Positions 17,321 to 26,296 of a DNA stretch of 64,000 nucleotides are shown piece by piece. Under the pieces are notes generated by a model that worked only from the letters and a program-made list of their open reading frames with translations, was not told the DNA's origin and ran no database searches. This stretch comes from Deltaproteobacteria bacterium. Lineage in GTDB: Bacteria > Bdellovibrionota > Bdellovibrionia > Bdellovibrionales > JAMPXM01. The DNA is taken from assembly GCA_017302795.1 (NCBI GenBank), contig JAFLCB010000011.1, positions 1 through 64,000 of the forward strand. The letters run 5' to 3'. Position 1 is the stretch's first letter; every line of letters begins with the position of its first letter. Position numbers and translations under genes: made by a program.

Positions 17321-20300
17321 CGATTAGCTCCGCCGGAGGGTCGCTTCGCTTTATTGAATTCATCACCGGTTTCGCGATCAAAGAGAGTTCGGGTCGTAGC
17401 GAAGTCATCTATTTTCTGCTTAGAAAGATAGATTGGCGTCCTACCACTTTGAAGTTCAATCTTCGTTGCGGCAATACCGGAAGGTTTCAGTTCATAGGAG
17501 TATTCAATGAGCTTTCCAGACTCTGCATCTTTTGCTTCTTTCGCGTTGATCGCTTTAATCAATGCGTTGCCTCGACCGAAATAGTTGTCGACTGATGGCT
17601 GAAAACCTTGGCTTACCTTCTCTCGGAACTTTTCCTCCGGAGAAAATAAGAATTCACCGATTGAGCGATTTGTGAGGTTGAAGTCGCGCGCTTCGTCGAG
17701 AAGTGTTTGGTCTTCTGTCAAACCGTCGAGGAGGGTTTCAAAAATAGTCAAAGGATCGCCGTTTTCATCCAACAAAAACTTCTTAAGTTTTTCGCGATCC
17801 CAGCGTGTTGTCATGCCGATCAATTCAATCAGCCGCGTATCTTTTTTCGGCTGCCCGTTTTCAGTTAACGAAAGTGTGCGAACGATGCTCGCGGATTGCG
17901 CAACGAGCTCTTCAGCCGTGACCTGGTAATCGTCCTTAATTGGACACTTCGTAACATCCGCTTGCCCTTTGCAGGACTCTGACGTCGTGTCGTAGATCTT
18001 CATTTTGCCGAGTTTATAAAGCTCGGTTAGAATTTTCAGACGGCCAATGTAAGTGGTTGGATCACTTGTGTTTCCCACCCAAGACATGATGGATTCAGAT
18101 GTGTCATCGAAATTCTTCATTCCGGCGTGCACAAATTCTTCCTCTGAGCTTGAATAGGGAATCACGCGTCGACCTTCCGATTTCCAAATGCTGCTATCGG
18201 AAAGATCAGAGGGCAGGATGACATCAACATTTGGCGCCACTTTTTTCACGTGTTGAATCATGCGCAAAGTGACGTCGAGATCTGCATAAACGTAGTTGTC
18301 TTCCGTTGCGACGCTCTTCGGAATATACGGTTTCGAACTTTGAATTCCAGAAGCGCCTGTCGATTGGACGATGTCCTTGTTCAGCTGCGTAAGCAAGGCA
18401 TCTTTGTTCTGGGAACCACGTGCTTTTTTGATTTCAGCCCAGACTGTTCGCAAGTGTTTCTCTTCGAGCGATAGTATTTCGCCCTGTCGTTCGATTTCGA
18501 TCGCCACTGCTTGGTCGATGCAGTTCGAAAGAGTTTTATTCCACCTTACAACTTCAGTTAAGAATTCTGCGCGAAGGCGCTCTACCGAAGTCGTGAATGC
18601 GGCGATCTGGTCGCGAACTTTCGTGATGTCAGATTGCGATGAACCCGAGCTCGTCATGTGGACTTCTAGGAGTCCTGTCATGATGGAAACGAATTCGAGT
18701 TTTGCGCGCAACGAGGAGTTCAGCGACATAATTGTCTCGGCCCGACGTTCGTTGTGAAACTGGAGCGCCGCTTGACCGTGTCCACCAGAGGCCGTTGTGC
18801 CTACATAGGTGCTATACTTGAATGCCCAAAGATCTAGCGGAAGTCTGGCGCCAGCAGTTCCTGGCTTTATGCTCTTGTTCATAAGGCTGCGATCTTGTTC
18901 ACAAGTCTTTAGGAATGTATCCATCGTGTTTTGCCGAGTTTCTTTTCTGATTTCATCGATCGCGTTTGAAATCGCAATCCGTTCTTCATCAAGAAACTTC
19001 CCAATGACGACCTCAAAAAACTTTACGACGTCCATACGCTCGCCTCTGGACACCGAGAATGACGCAAAGGTGTCCGTTTTGAGTGCGAACAGGAAGGCGT
19101 ACAGAGTCTCAATTCGTTTTAGAGGTACCCCGTCATTACCAAAATTGAAGAACGGCGCAAGCTTTCCGTTGAAGAACCAACCAATGATCATGGCTGTGTC
19201 GATATCGACTTTCCCAAAAAAGGTGTAGACCGGAAGTTTGAACTTAGATTCTGCCATATAATAGGCCATCAACATCATATTTGGATAAACTGAGAGGTAC
19301 TTGATGTTGCGGCGGATGCTCGTAAACATCTTATCAACTTTGCTGAATTCCGACGCTCCCCAAATGTCCTCCGTCGATTTCAGATTTCGGTCTAATAGTA
19401 AATGAATTCGCTCGATGCGACCAAGAAGTTGGTTCCACTGAGTTTGTACTGGGTAAGACCGTTCAATCGCCTTTTCGAGAAGAGTGGTGGAGGACCAATC
19501 GCGGTTTGAATAGATATCGGCCATGTACTTGTTCGTGCGAACAATTTGGGCCGCAATCTGAATCTTCACGTACTGTTCGGCAACCAGCAGTAGGGCTTTT
19601 GAATCTTGTCGCGTCCCACGCCAAACTTCGCTTCCATCTTCAATGGTCAGGTGATCGCCGAAGACGCGATCAATTAAAAAGAAGTATTCATCTCGCTTGA
19701 AAGAATCGTTAAGCCCGAGATTTTTCCATATCGCCGGCTGACGTTCGCGAATATGTTTCGAAACAATTGCAAACGATCCATCCAGACCATCAAACGCTTT
19801 TTGCTCGAATTGAAACTGGTCCACGCCTGACGGCGCCTTAGGAATTTCCTGCGATTCTTTAATCGCTAGTTCTAACGACGATGACAGGCTTTTTCCATCA
19901 GACGTGTAAAGGAAATTTTTTGAAGCTAGTGAGAGCATGCGCGTAGCGGCACGTCCAAATGGGTTCTCGCCGCGACGTGAATAGCGCCAAGGGCCAAAGT
20001 TGTTCACGAACGATTCAAAGCGTTTTCGAAATTCTTGATTCGACAGGTCCGGATTAAATCCGGCGAGGATTGTTTCAAAAACTTCTACATGCTGAGCCAG
20101 AAGTTCGCGCTCGCGTGAAGTGGGAATTTCCGAATCGAACGCCTCCGCGTACTGCGATGCTCGAGCAAGATAAAGAAATTCTAACTCGCGATCCATGGTT
20201 CGGTTTTTAAGTTCGTACGCCATTTTTAGACGGCGATAATAGATGCGAACGAGATCGTTTTTTAGCTTCTTTGATGCAGAAGTTAACTTCAACGATTGAT

Positions 20301-20871
20301 CGATCTCAGCCTCGACCTCACGCGCCGATAGCTCCATCACCTTTGAAGAGCCAGTGTCTCTTCTAAAAAACGAAAGAATTGCTTTCGAACATCCGGCGCC
20401 GGTTCCATCGCAACCGCTTTCAATTACGACCCGAGTTTTCTCTATCCAAGGTGCCGCTGCTTTTGCGTCGATTTGCGCAAGTCCCTTGGTCTGGCTATCG
20501 CCAACAAGAGCCCGCATGAACACAGTCAACGCCTGACGCATTTTTGGTGAAGAATTCATTCGCTCGTTTTCCACATAGGTGCGATCAAGTATGAATGGTG
20601 CCAAGGCCGTGAGAGCACCGATTTTGTCCGCTGTACCGGCGTTTGAAAGTTTAGCGTTCAGCGAGTTGGCGTCGATTTTTTTGAATGCCTCAATGTCCAC
20701 CTTTTCGGTCGCGGGCGCGATGACTATTTCGTCCGAGCGCACGGGACCTTCGTGTTGCGTGACCGGGACATCGCGGTTGGTACACGCCACAAGAATTTGT
20801 GTCGCTAGGAGCACCGTCGCAATCGTTTTTATCGCTTGAAGCTTAAAGAAGACTTGATCTGTATTTTTCAT
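17317..20871 (-). CDS. Giant lipoprotein, paralogue of the 13029 gene
   Basis: 1184 aa. The N-terminus has a hydrophobic stretch ending ATQILVAC, a good lipobox. The ribosome site AAAGGAG is strong. The protein is long and mostly helical, with charged coiled-coil-like parts (about 740-800), no membrane segment, and few Cys. Residues 521-580 match the sister lipoprotein (33 of 60 identical). It follows the metalloprotease after 15 bases and overlaps the barrel gene. No family recognised. Confidence 0.7.
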   Translation of the reverse strand: MKNTDQVFFKLQAIKTIATVLLATQILVACTNRDVPVTQHEGPVRSDEIVIAPATEKVDIEAFKKIDANSLNAKLSNAGTADKIGALTALAPFILDRTYVENERMNSSPKMRQALTVFMRALVGDSQTKGLAQIDAKAAAPWIEKTRVVIESGCDGTGAGCSKAILSFFRRDTGSSKVMELSAREVEAEIDQSLKLTSASKKLKNDLVRIYYRRLKMAYELKNRTMDRELEFLYLARASQYAEAFDSEIPTSRERELLAQHVEVFETILAGFNPDLSNQEFRKRFESFVNNFGPWRYSRRGENPFGRAATRMLSLASKNFLYTSDGKSLSSSLELAIKESQEIPKAPSGVDQFQFEQKAFDGLDGSFAIVSKHIRERQPAIWKNLGLNDSFKRDEYFFLIDRVFGDHLTIEDGSEVWRGTRQDSKALLLVAEQYVKIQIAAQIVRTNKYMADIYSNRDWSSTTLLEKAIERSYPVQTQWNQLLGRIERIHLLLDRNLKSTEDIWGASEFSKVDKMFTSIRRNIKYLSVYPNMMLMAYYMAESKFKLPVYTFFGKVDIDTAMIIGWFFNGKLAPFFNFGNDGVPLKRIETLYAFLFALKTDTFASFSVSRGERMDVVKFFEVVIGKFLDEERIAISNAIDEIRKETRQNTMDTFLKTCEQDRSLMNKSIKPGTAGARLPLDLWAFKYSTYVGTTASGGHGQAALQFHNERRAETIMSLNSSLRAKLEFVSIMTGLLEVHMTSSGSSQSDITKVRDQIAAFTTSVERLRAEFLTEVVRWNKTLSNCIDQAVAIEIERQGEILSLEEKHLRTVWAEIKKARGSQNKDALLTQLNKDIVQSTGASGIQSSKPYIPKSVATEDNYVYADLDVTLRMIQHVKKVAPNVDVILPSDLSDSSIWKSEGRRVIPYSSSEEEFVHAGMKNFDDTSESIMSWVGNTSDPTTYIGRLKILTELYKLGKMKIYDTTSESCKGQADVTKCPIKDDYQVTAEELVAQSASIVRTLSLTENGQPKKDTRLIELIGMTTRWDREKLKKFLLDENGDPLTIFETLLDGLTEDQTLLDEARDFNLTNRSIGEFLFSPEEKFREKVSQGFQPSVDNYFGRGNALIKAINAKEAKDAESGKLIEYSYELKPSGIAATKIELQSGRTPIYLSKQKIDDFATTRTLFDRETGDEFNKAKRPSGGANR

Positions 20872-20886
20872 CGCAAATCTCCTTTG

Positions 20887-23800
20887 TTACTTAGTTGCAA
20901 GTTGGTCGAGGACTTCTGGAAGCCAGTAGCCGTTTATCAGTCCCGCAGCGGATACGATCACACCGACAGCTTCAAGAGCTCGATCGCATCGTTCCTGAGT
21001 TGGACCTTTGCCGTCCGCAGTGGTTCGCAGCTTATAATAAGTCGCGAAGTTTTCGTTGATCGACTCGAAGAACTTGATCTGCTTGGTTTGGTCATTGGCA
21101 ATTCCGTCCATGACAAAGAAGCCTTCAAATTTTGCCTCTTGGCTACTAAAGAAGCTTTCAAGACCGTCGTTGTCTCCGCGAATACAAGTGTCTAGTGCAG
21201 ATTTATGAAGATCCTCGAGCTTTGTTTTTACGCTATGAGCAGCGAGGACATCGTCATAAGCCTTGTCGTACTCGACCGCATAAGCCCACACATAGGCTGT
21301 CTTGTTATCGAGGAACATCGGCTGTTTTGAAATCGGGAAGACAAAGTTTTTACTTTGCCCGCGAACGATCAACTTTCCACCTGGCAGCAGAAACACCTGA
21401 CTCAATGATGACGCTTTTCCGCTTTGTGGATCATACAAAGCACCAACTAGCTGGGTCGCCCTTGTTGTATCACCGCGGTTTTGCATTTCGAAAATGACCG
21501 CTTTTAATGAAAGGCGGAACTGAGTTTGGTTGCGAATGCTTTCGATGAAGTCTTTGGGCATCCTGATCGCGTCGTTACCCATCGACTGTTGGTCGAGAAA
21601 GTATCCCAGAGAAAGGACGGGCAAGCCAATCGACGCACTTTCGCCGCGCTTCGGTTCTGTCTTAATGTTTTTTTCCAGTGCCGATGCGAGGGCCGACGTA
21701 AATTCGCGAGAATAAAGAGTTGAATAAGAGAACAGACCGTCTTGGCCAGAGTACCGAGGAATTGGGAACATCCACCCACCAAGCATGGTGTAGGGATAGG
21801 GCGTAGTCAGAACGTTGACCGCAGCAAGCTTGAGAGGAAACACAGACAGTGTCGAATACGTGCCGAAGACTCGCGAGTAGTCGGTCCATCCGTCGCCGCC
21901 GATCATTTGCGCCGAGATAGAAGCATTGTCCCAGTTCATTCGCGTGCGATCCGGTCCCGGCGTGTTTAGCAGGATTGTGATTTCCGACATGACTTTTTTA
22001 TTTACGCGGCAGAGCTCTTTTAGCTCTGGCTTGCGTCGGAAAATGTCTTCCAGCGTGGCACTACCTTGCATTTCGCCCGAACAGACTCTTGAAAATTCGT
22101 CGAGATCTCGTTTGCTCTGTGAAATCGTGCGAATTTCTGGTTCATACTTTTGGCGCATGTAATCGTAGAAAATTCGAACGCGTCCAAGAGCCCGAAGCGA
22201 ATAAAACCAGAGCGAACCTTCGGCATATTCAGGATCGGAACCGGTCGCGTCAGTGAACGCATGGATTCGAGCAACTTTATTGATATTGAGGTCGTCAAAG
22301 TAGCTAGATACGATCGTGTCCGCATCAAAACCTCGATCAAACCGATTGCAATATGGGTCCGCAGAGAACGAAGCATGAAAGTCGTTGCATTGCGGGAAAT
22401 ACGACGTTTCAAGTTCTGGTTTTTCTGGATGCCGATCTGGGATCAAGCCGCTTGCCGGAAGCTTGGCAAAGGTAAAGTCCTCTTGCTGACTCCCGCGTTG
22501 GAAAGTCGGGAATTCCATATTGTAGAGATACCGTAGCGTCAGTTCGTCTTGATACCCCGGCGCTATGTGTTCGTGGGGCGTTAGGAGTTCGGTCACTGGA
22601 TGACGGTAGCCCATAACAGACGATGCGTTTGTCATGTTAGCTGCGGCCCGTTTTTCCAGTTCAGCTACATACTTATTCGGCAGCGACCCTTTTTCAGGCA
22701 AAATGTTCTCTTTGAATTGGTGACCGAGGCCAAGAAAATGGCCGTACTCGTGAAGGATCAATTCTTTGATGACCTTCTTAAGGCCATCTTCGTAGCCGAC
22801 TTTTGATTGCGCAATTCCTTCCGCAATCATGGGGCCTACGTCAACAAAGCGGCGATCCAGGTCGTGTGTGACGCCGTTGGTAAGGCGCTGCAGCTGATCG
22901 GCAGTTGAATAATTGATGCGGCGAAGTTTTTCGCCGAGTCCGAGTTCTGCGCTATCTGCTCCGAAAATGGATTCGCGTGCCTGATTGCTTGGGCCTTGAA
23001 GGAAACCAAACAGTTGTGTTTTGTTTTTATTCAAGTCCACTTTGTTGGAACGGATTTGCAAATCTTGAAGTGTCGAGCGTAGCGACAACATCATGCTTTC
23101 AGCTTGCGCTGAAGACATTTGTTCGGCCATGCGCTGGCGTTCGCCATCTGAAAGAGATTTAGCAGGCTGGCCTTTTTCGTCGCTTTTTCCAGAAGCTTGC
23201 GCTGCCAGATTCTGAAGGTTTCGTTTCAAAAGAAACTGCGCAGTGGAGGCTTGCAGCACGTTAGAAGCCCCACCCGCACGGAGGCCCTCATTCATCGCGG
23301 CTGAAAATGTGGTCAGCGCTTTGGGATGAAAGTAAGTCTCGAAGGGATTTGGAGAAATCGACGACCGAGCAGCCTTTTTTGCTCCGGGTGATTTTGCGAA
23401 GCCACTTGCGCCACCGCCAGAGGACTCGAGGTAGCCTTTGACGTAGCTTTCTAGGTATCCACCGTACAAAGTGATTTGGCCCCACAAGATTTCGCCGTTG
23501 CGAACATCCGCAGCCGCCATGCCGATTCCAAGCGGTGACACTTCTGAAATCTGTTTGTCATCAACCCAAACCATCATTGGGTACCGAAGATCGAACGGGT
23601 GCTTCATCGGCTTTTTGTTAAGTCGAAAGGCTTTGGGGCGTTTTTTCGATGGATTGTTTTTGTTTGGATCGATTGTTTCGAAAGTTTTATTCCACTGTTC
23701 GACTACGTCTTCCGCAACGGGAACATACTCCTCTGGAAACCCGTGTAGGTAGACGTCGTGAGTTTTTGAAAGATCCCACTTCGCTGCCGACCATACCTGC

Positions 23801-24690
23801 TGAGTGCCCTCGCGTTTTTCTCCTATGACATGAAGTGCATTTAGGAACTTCGAGTTCTTAGTGTTGTAAGGAGTTTGCTTAAATTCTTTATTGTGTTCGA
23901 AGGCTTTAAAGTTAAAGCGAATGCGCGCGCCAATTTCTGCTCCCCACGACGGGTTGTGGACAGATGCGGTGAAGGCAAAAAAGCCAGAATCTTTGTCCCA
24001 TTCAATATCGTCGACCTTTGTGATCCGGCCATCGCGAGAATTAAAGAACATCGCCATGTCCCAATCTTGAATAGAGAGGCGATCAAGGCCGAGATCCATC
24101 AAGGGCCGCGCTGAATAATGCGATCGAGAAGAATTTTTCACCATCTCGTTAGTGTCGCGGCCGTAAGAATCCTTTGCGCGCTCATAGTAGTAATGATTGT
24201 CGATAGGAATAACGATCGCCTCTTTCCAGCGATTGCGGTGCTTAGGGTCATCGCCGTTTGGAAAAGAGGGATTTACGAGGCGGCCGATAAGGGCGCTGTT
24301 GGTGATTTCGAATTCGATATTGCAATGGTTTGTCATGACAGCCGCATGCGTGAGCCAAGCCGACGCAATCACGCCAGTTTCAGAAATTGGAGCCCAACCG
24401 CAAACGAACGTGCGTCGCTTAACGATATTTTTTACGACATTTGATTTTTTACCGCCGACGTCCTCGGTTGTATTGATTGTTGCGACCTGTTCGAAAAACG
24501 TCTTTTCGATTCCTGTATTGTCTGTTGAATCAACTGGAGGTGGGGTTTCGGTTGACGGCGTGCGGATCGTACATGCTGATACGAAGACAAGGGTCGCCAT
24601 CACTGCCAAAGCAAACGAGACTTGTTTAATTTTAGTCATTTTGCTGTTCATTCGTTGATCCTTGGTTCGCGGTTGCGGGTAAGTTTTCAT
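20887..24690 (-). CDS. Giant metzincin-type zinc metalloprotease lipoprotein
   Basis: 1267 aa from ATG 24690. A lipobox ends at VSAC. H647-E648-Y-G-H651-F-L-G-L-G-H657 is the extended zinc site HEXXHXXGXXH; a Met-turn (SSVMGYRH) follows about 50 residues later, placing it with the metzincins. Long N- and C-terminal parts (about 600 residues each) have no recognised domain. The start overlaps the upstream stop by 4 bases (ATGA); an alternative ATG at 24651 has a better ribosome site (AAGGA) and a shorter signal peptide. It probably cleaves proteins at the cell surface or in the periplasm; substrate unknown. Confidence 0.82.
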   Translation of the reverse strand: MKTYPQPRTKDQRMNSKMTKIKQVSFALAVMATLVFVSACTIRTPSTETPPPVDSTDNTGIEKTFFEQVATINTTEDVGGKKSNVVKNIVKRRTFVCGWAPISETGVIASAWLTHAAVMTNHCNIEFEITNSALIGRLVNPSFPNGDDPKHRNRWKEAIVIPIDNHYYYERAKDSYGRDTNEMVKNSSRSHYSARPLMDLGLDRLSIQDWDMAMFFNSRDGRITKVDDIEWDKDSGFFAFTASVHNPSWGAEIGARIRFNFKAFEHNKEFKQTPYNTKNSKFLNALHVIGEKREGTQQVWSAAKWDLSKTHDVYLHGFPEEYVPVAEDVVEQWNKTFETIDPNKNNPSKKRPKAFRLNKKPMKHPFDLRYPMMVWVDDKQISEVSPLGIGMAAADVRNGEILWGQITLYGGYLESYVKGYLESSGGGASGFAKSPGAKKAARSSISPNPFETYFHPKALTTFSAAMNEGLRAGGASNVLQASTAQFLLKRNLQNLAAQASGKSDEKGQPAKSLSDGERQRMAEQMSSAQAESMMLSLRSTLQDLQIRSNKVDLNKNKTQLFGFLQGPSNQARESIFGADSAELGLGEKLRRINYSTADQLQRLTNGVTHDLDRRFVDVGPMIAEGIAQSKVGYEDGLKKVIKELILHEYGHFLGLGHQFKENILPEKGSLPNKYVAELEKRAAANMTNASSVMGYRHPVTELLTPHEHIAPGYQDELTLRYLYNMEFPTFQRGSQQEDFTFAKLPASGLIPDRHPEKPELETSYFPQCNDFHASFSADPYCNRFDRGFDADTIVSSYFDDLNINKVARIHAFTDATGSDPEYAEGSLWFYSLRALGRVRIFYDYMRQKYEPEIRTISQSKRDLDEFSRVCSGEMQGSATLEDIFRRKPELKELCRVNKKVMSEITILLNTPGPDRTRMNWDNASISAQMIGGDGWTDYSRVFGTYSTLSVFPLKLAAVNVLTTPYPYTMLGGWMFPIPRYSGQDGLFSYSTLYSREFTSALASALEKNIKTEPKRGESASIGLPVLSLGYFLDQQSMGNDAIRMPKDFIESIRNQTQFRLSLKAVIFEMQNRGDTTRATQLVGALYDPQSGKASSLSQVFLLPGGKLIVRGQSKNFVFPISKQPMFLDNKTAYVWAYAVEYDKAYDDVLAAHSVKTKLEDLHKSALDTCIRGDNDGLESFFSSQEAKFEGFFVMDGIANDQTKQIKFFESINENFATYYKLRTTADGKGPTQERCDRALEAVGVIVSAAGLINGYWLPEVLDQLATK

Positions 24691-25061
24691 TTTCCAGTAG
24701 CCGGTATTTCTAATTTTCCAGGCATATTTGAACTAGCCGTTGCCGGATCGACACTGGATAAATCAAAGCGCCTCGCCATGTGCGTGCGTTGGTCGCCGGC
24801 TCCCTTTGGAAGAGGGGTGCCATCAATAGAGAAGGCAATTGGATTAGGGGCTGAATGACCGGCGGAGATCCCGGAGGATTGGAACATGGATGGACGCCGC
24901 GCCTCTTCGGCTGCGATTCCAAAGAAGGTTGCGATGAATAGCAATAGGAGCCAAAAGCTGACGACGTCGGAATCTGCGTCTCCGTTAGTTCGCGCGTCAC
25001 GATTGCTTTCCACCTGATTTTTCGAAGCATCGTTGTCCTGAAAATCCTGAGGATTCTTCAT
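24687..25061 (-). CDS. Small single-pass membrane protein heading the envelope operon
   Basis: 124 aa. The first 30 residues are very polar (Asn, Asp, Lys), followed by one membrane helix (VVSFWLLLLFIATFFGIAAEE, about 35-52) and a Ser/Pro-rich extracytoplasmic tail. ATG 25061 has GGAAGGA 6 bases upstream; an ATG five codons earlier lacks one. It overlaps the metalloprotease start by 4 bases. No family recognised. By topology it may be an inner-membrane anchor or assembly factor for the downstream lipoproteins. Confidence 0.6.
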   Translation of the reverse strand: MKNPQDFQDNDASKNQVESNRDARTNGDADSDVVSFWLLLLFIATFFGIAAEEARRPSMFQSSGISAGHSAPNPIAFSIDGTPLPKGAGDQRTHMARRFDLSSVDPATASSNMPGKLEIPATGK

Positions 25062-25343
25062 GCGTGGTCCTTCCATCGTACCCGATCCAACGTTGATTCA
25101 TGTTCAAGCGGTGGGCCGCATAAGATTCGGTGCTGTCGAAAACTTAGACGTCTAAAATAATTCGGTTTTTTTGATTTCTGTCGCTCGTAGTGAATCTCAG
25201 CGAGGCCTGATTCGGCTCTTCGCGGATGAAGACTGACAAAAAATGGCGCGCGGTACTACGCTGGCACCGAGGTGCGCTAACCCCTCGGTTTCTAGGGAAG
25301 TTTTAGGTAGCCTTCGGCTTATACTCGTGGCTAAGCTTTCGAA

Positions 25344-26057
25344 GTGAAAGAAATTGAAGCAGCCAATTTAAAAACTCGTGTACTAGTTGTCGAAGACGAA
25401 GCGGATATTCGCCGCATTTTAAAAGAGCTGCTTGAAGCGCAAGGCTTTTATGTCGTCGACCTGTCTTCCGGACACGCGATTCTTCATCAAATCGAACTTC
25501 ATAATCCCGATGTGCTCTTGGTTGATCAGATGATGCCAGGGATAACAGGAGTCGAAATTATCGCCCAAGTACGCAAAGACGGTCGTCACGCCAATCTTCC
25601 GATCATCATGGTCACAGGTCTGAGCGGTGAAGAAGACAAGGTGAAAGTTTTAAATCTAGGTGCCGATGACTATGTCACGAAGCCGTTTTTGCCAAAAGAA
25701 TTGGCTGCGCGGATCAATGCTTTGGTTCGTCGAACGGCGGCGCGAGAATTAGCCTCGAAGAGCGAACCCCAAGAACTTATTCGGGGTGATATTCGAATCG
25801 AACTCCGCTCCCATCGTGCATTCGTTGGTAGCGAAGAAGTGCAGTTGACACTCACTGAGTTTAAAATTCTGCGTGAGCTATTGAAACAGGTGGATCACGT
25901 TTTGACTCGCGAACAACTTCGAGAGCGAGCACTCGAGAGTGTGAACGTTACCGATCGCACCATCGACGTGCACATGGCGTCGCTCCGTAAAAAAATGGGC
26001 CCCATAGGTGACACCATCGAAACCGTTCGTGGCGTAGGCTACCGCCTCGCCCGCTAG
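25344..26057 (+). CDS. OmpR/PhoB-family response regulator
   Basis: 237 aa. Receiver domain (about 11-125): E17-D18, phospho-acceptor D61 in LLVDQMMPG, T in MVTGLSG, K in VTKPF. The C-terminal winged helix (about 145-237) has LTLTEFKILRELL, REQLRERAL, TIDVHMASLRKKM and RGVGYRL, the classic DNA-binding pattern. The start is a GTG with no clear ribosome site, so the N-terminus is uncertain. There is no kinase gene beside it, so it is an orphan. It is divergent from the envelope operon at 25061 and could control it through the 282-base gap. Confidence 0.92.
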   Translation: MKEIEAANLKTRVLVVEDEADIRRILKELLEAQGFYVVDLSSGHAILHQIELHNPDVLLVDQMMPGITGVEIIAQVRKDGRHANLPIIMVTGLSGEEDKVKVLNLGADDYVTKPFLPKELAARINALVRRTAARELASKSEPQELIRGDIRIELRSHRAFVGSEEVQLTLTEFKILRELLKQVDHVLTREQLRERALESVNVTDRTIDVHMASLRKKMGPIGDTIETVRGVGYRLAR

Positions 26058-26058
26058 T

Positions 26059-26154
26059 ATTGCCGCAGGCATTTTCGGAAGGCGGCCATCCTGCCCTCCT
26101 CGCGGGGGACCGGCATCCTGCCGCGCGAGAGCTTCCTCAAATGCCTACGGCAAT
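26059..26154. repeat. Large imperfect inverted repeat
   Basis: 23-base arms 26059-26081 and 26132-26154 (ATTGCCGCAGGCATTT... / ...AAATGCCTACGGCAAT) with three mismatches. The interior is GC-rich and carries two copies of GGC(C)ATCCTGCC. It starts 2 bases after the stop of the response regulator. Confidence 0.65.
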
Positions 26155-26186
26155 CAACAACGGTCTTCCGATATCACACCCGTCCG

Positions 26187-26240
26187 AATCTTTCCGCGCC
26201 ACTGCACGGAAAGCAGTGGAGGGCGGAGCCCGAAACGACG
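26187..26240 (-). repeat. Two-hairpin intergenic repeat, copy C (inverted)
   Basis: On the minus strand the 32 bases of 26218-26187 are identical to 7436-7467. Its other hairpin reads GGGC-TCC-GCCC in place of GGCC-TCC-GGCC: both sides of the third base pair changed together. Confidence 0.75.
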
Positions 26241-26250
26241 CAAGCAGCAC

Positions 26251-26296
26251 CCGCTCAGTCGTGTTTGCGCGCAAGCGCGCAAACGCGACTGAGCGG
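26251..26296. repeat. Near-perfect 46-base palindrome
   Basis: Arms 26251-26271 and 26276-26296 (CCGCTCAGTCGTGTTTGCGCG and its complement) are 21 bases long with a single G/T wobble position and a 4-base loop CAAG. No T tract follows on either side, so it is not a standard terminator. Confidence 0.75.

Noticed and set aside
25255-25300. Sigma-54-like TGGCAC before the response regulator
   Set aside because: The GC of the -12 half is one base off the required spacing.
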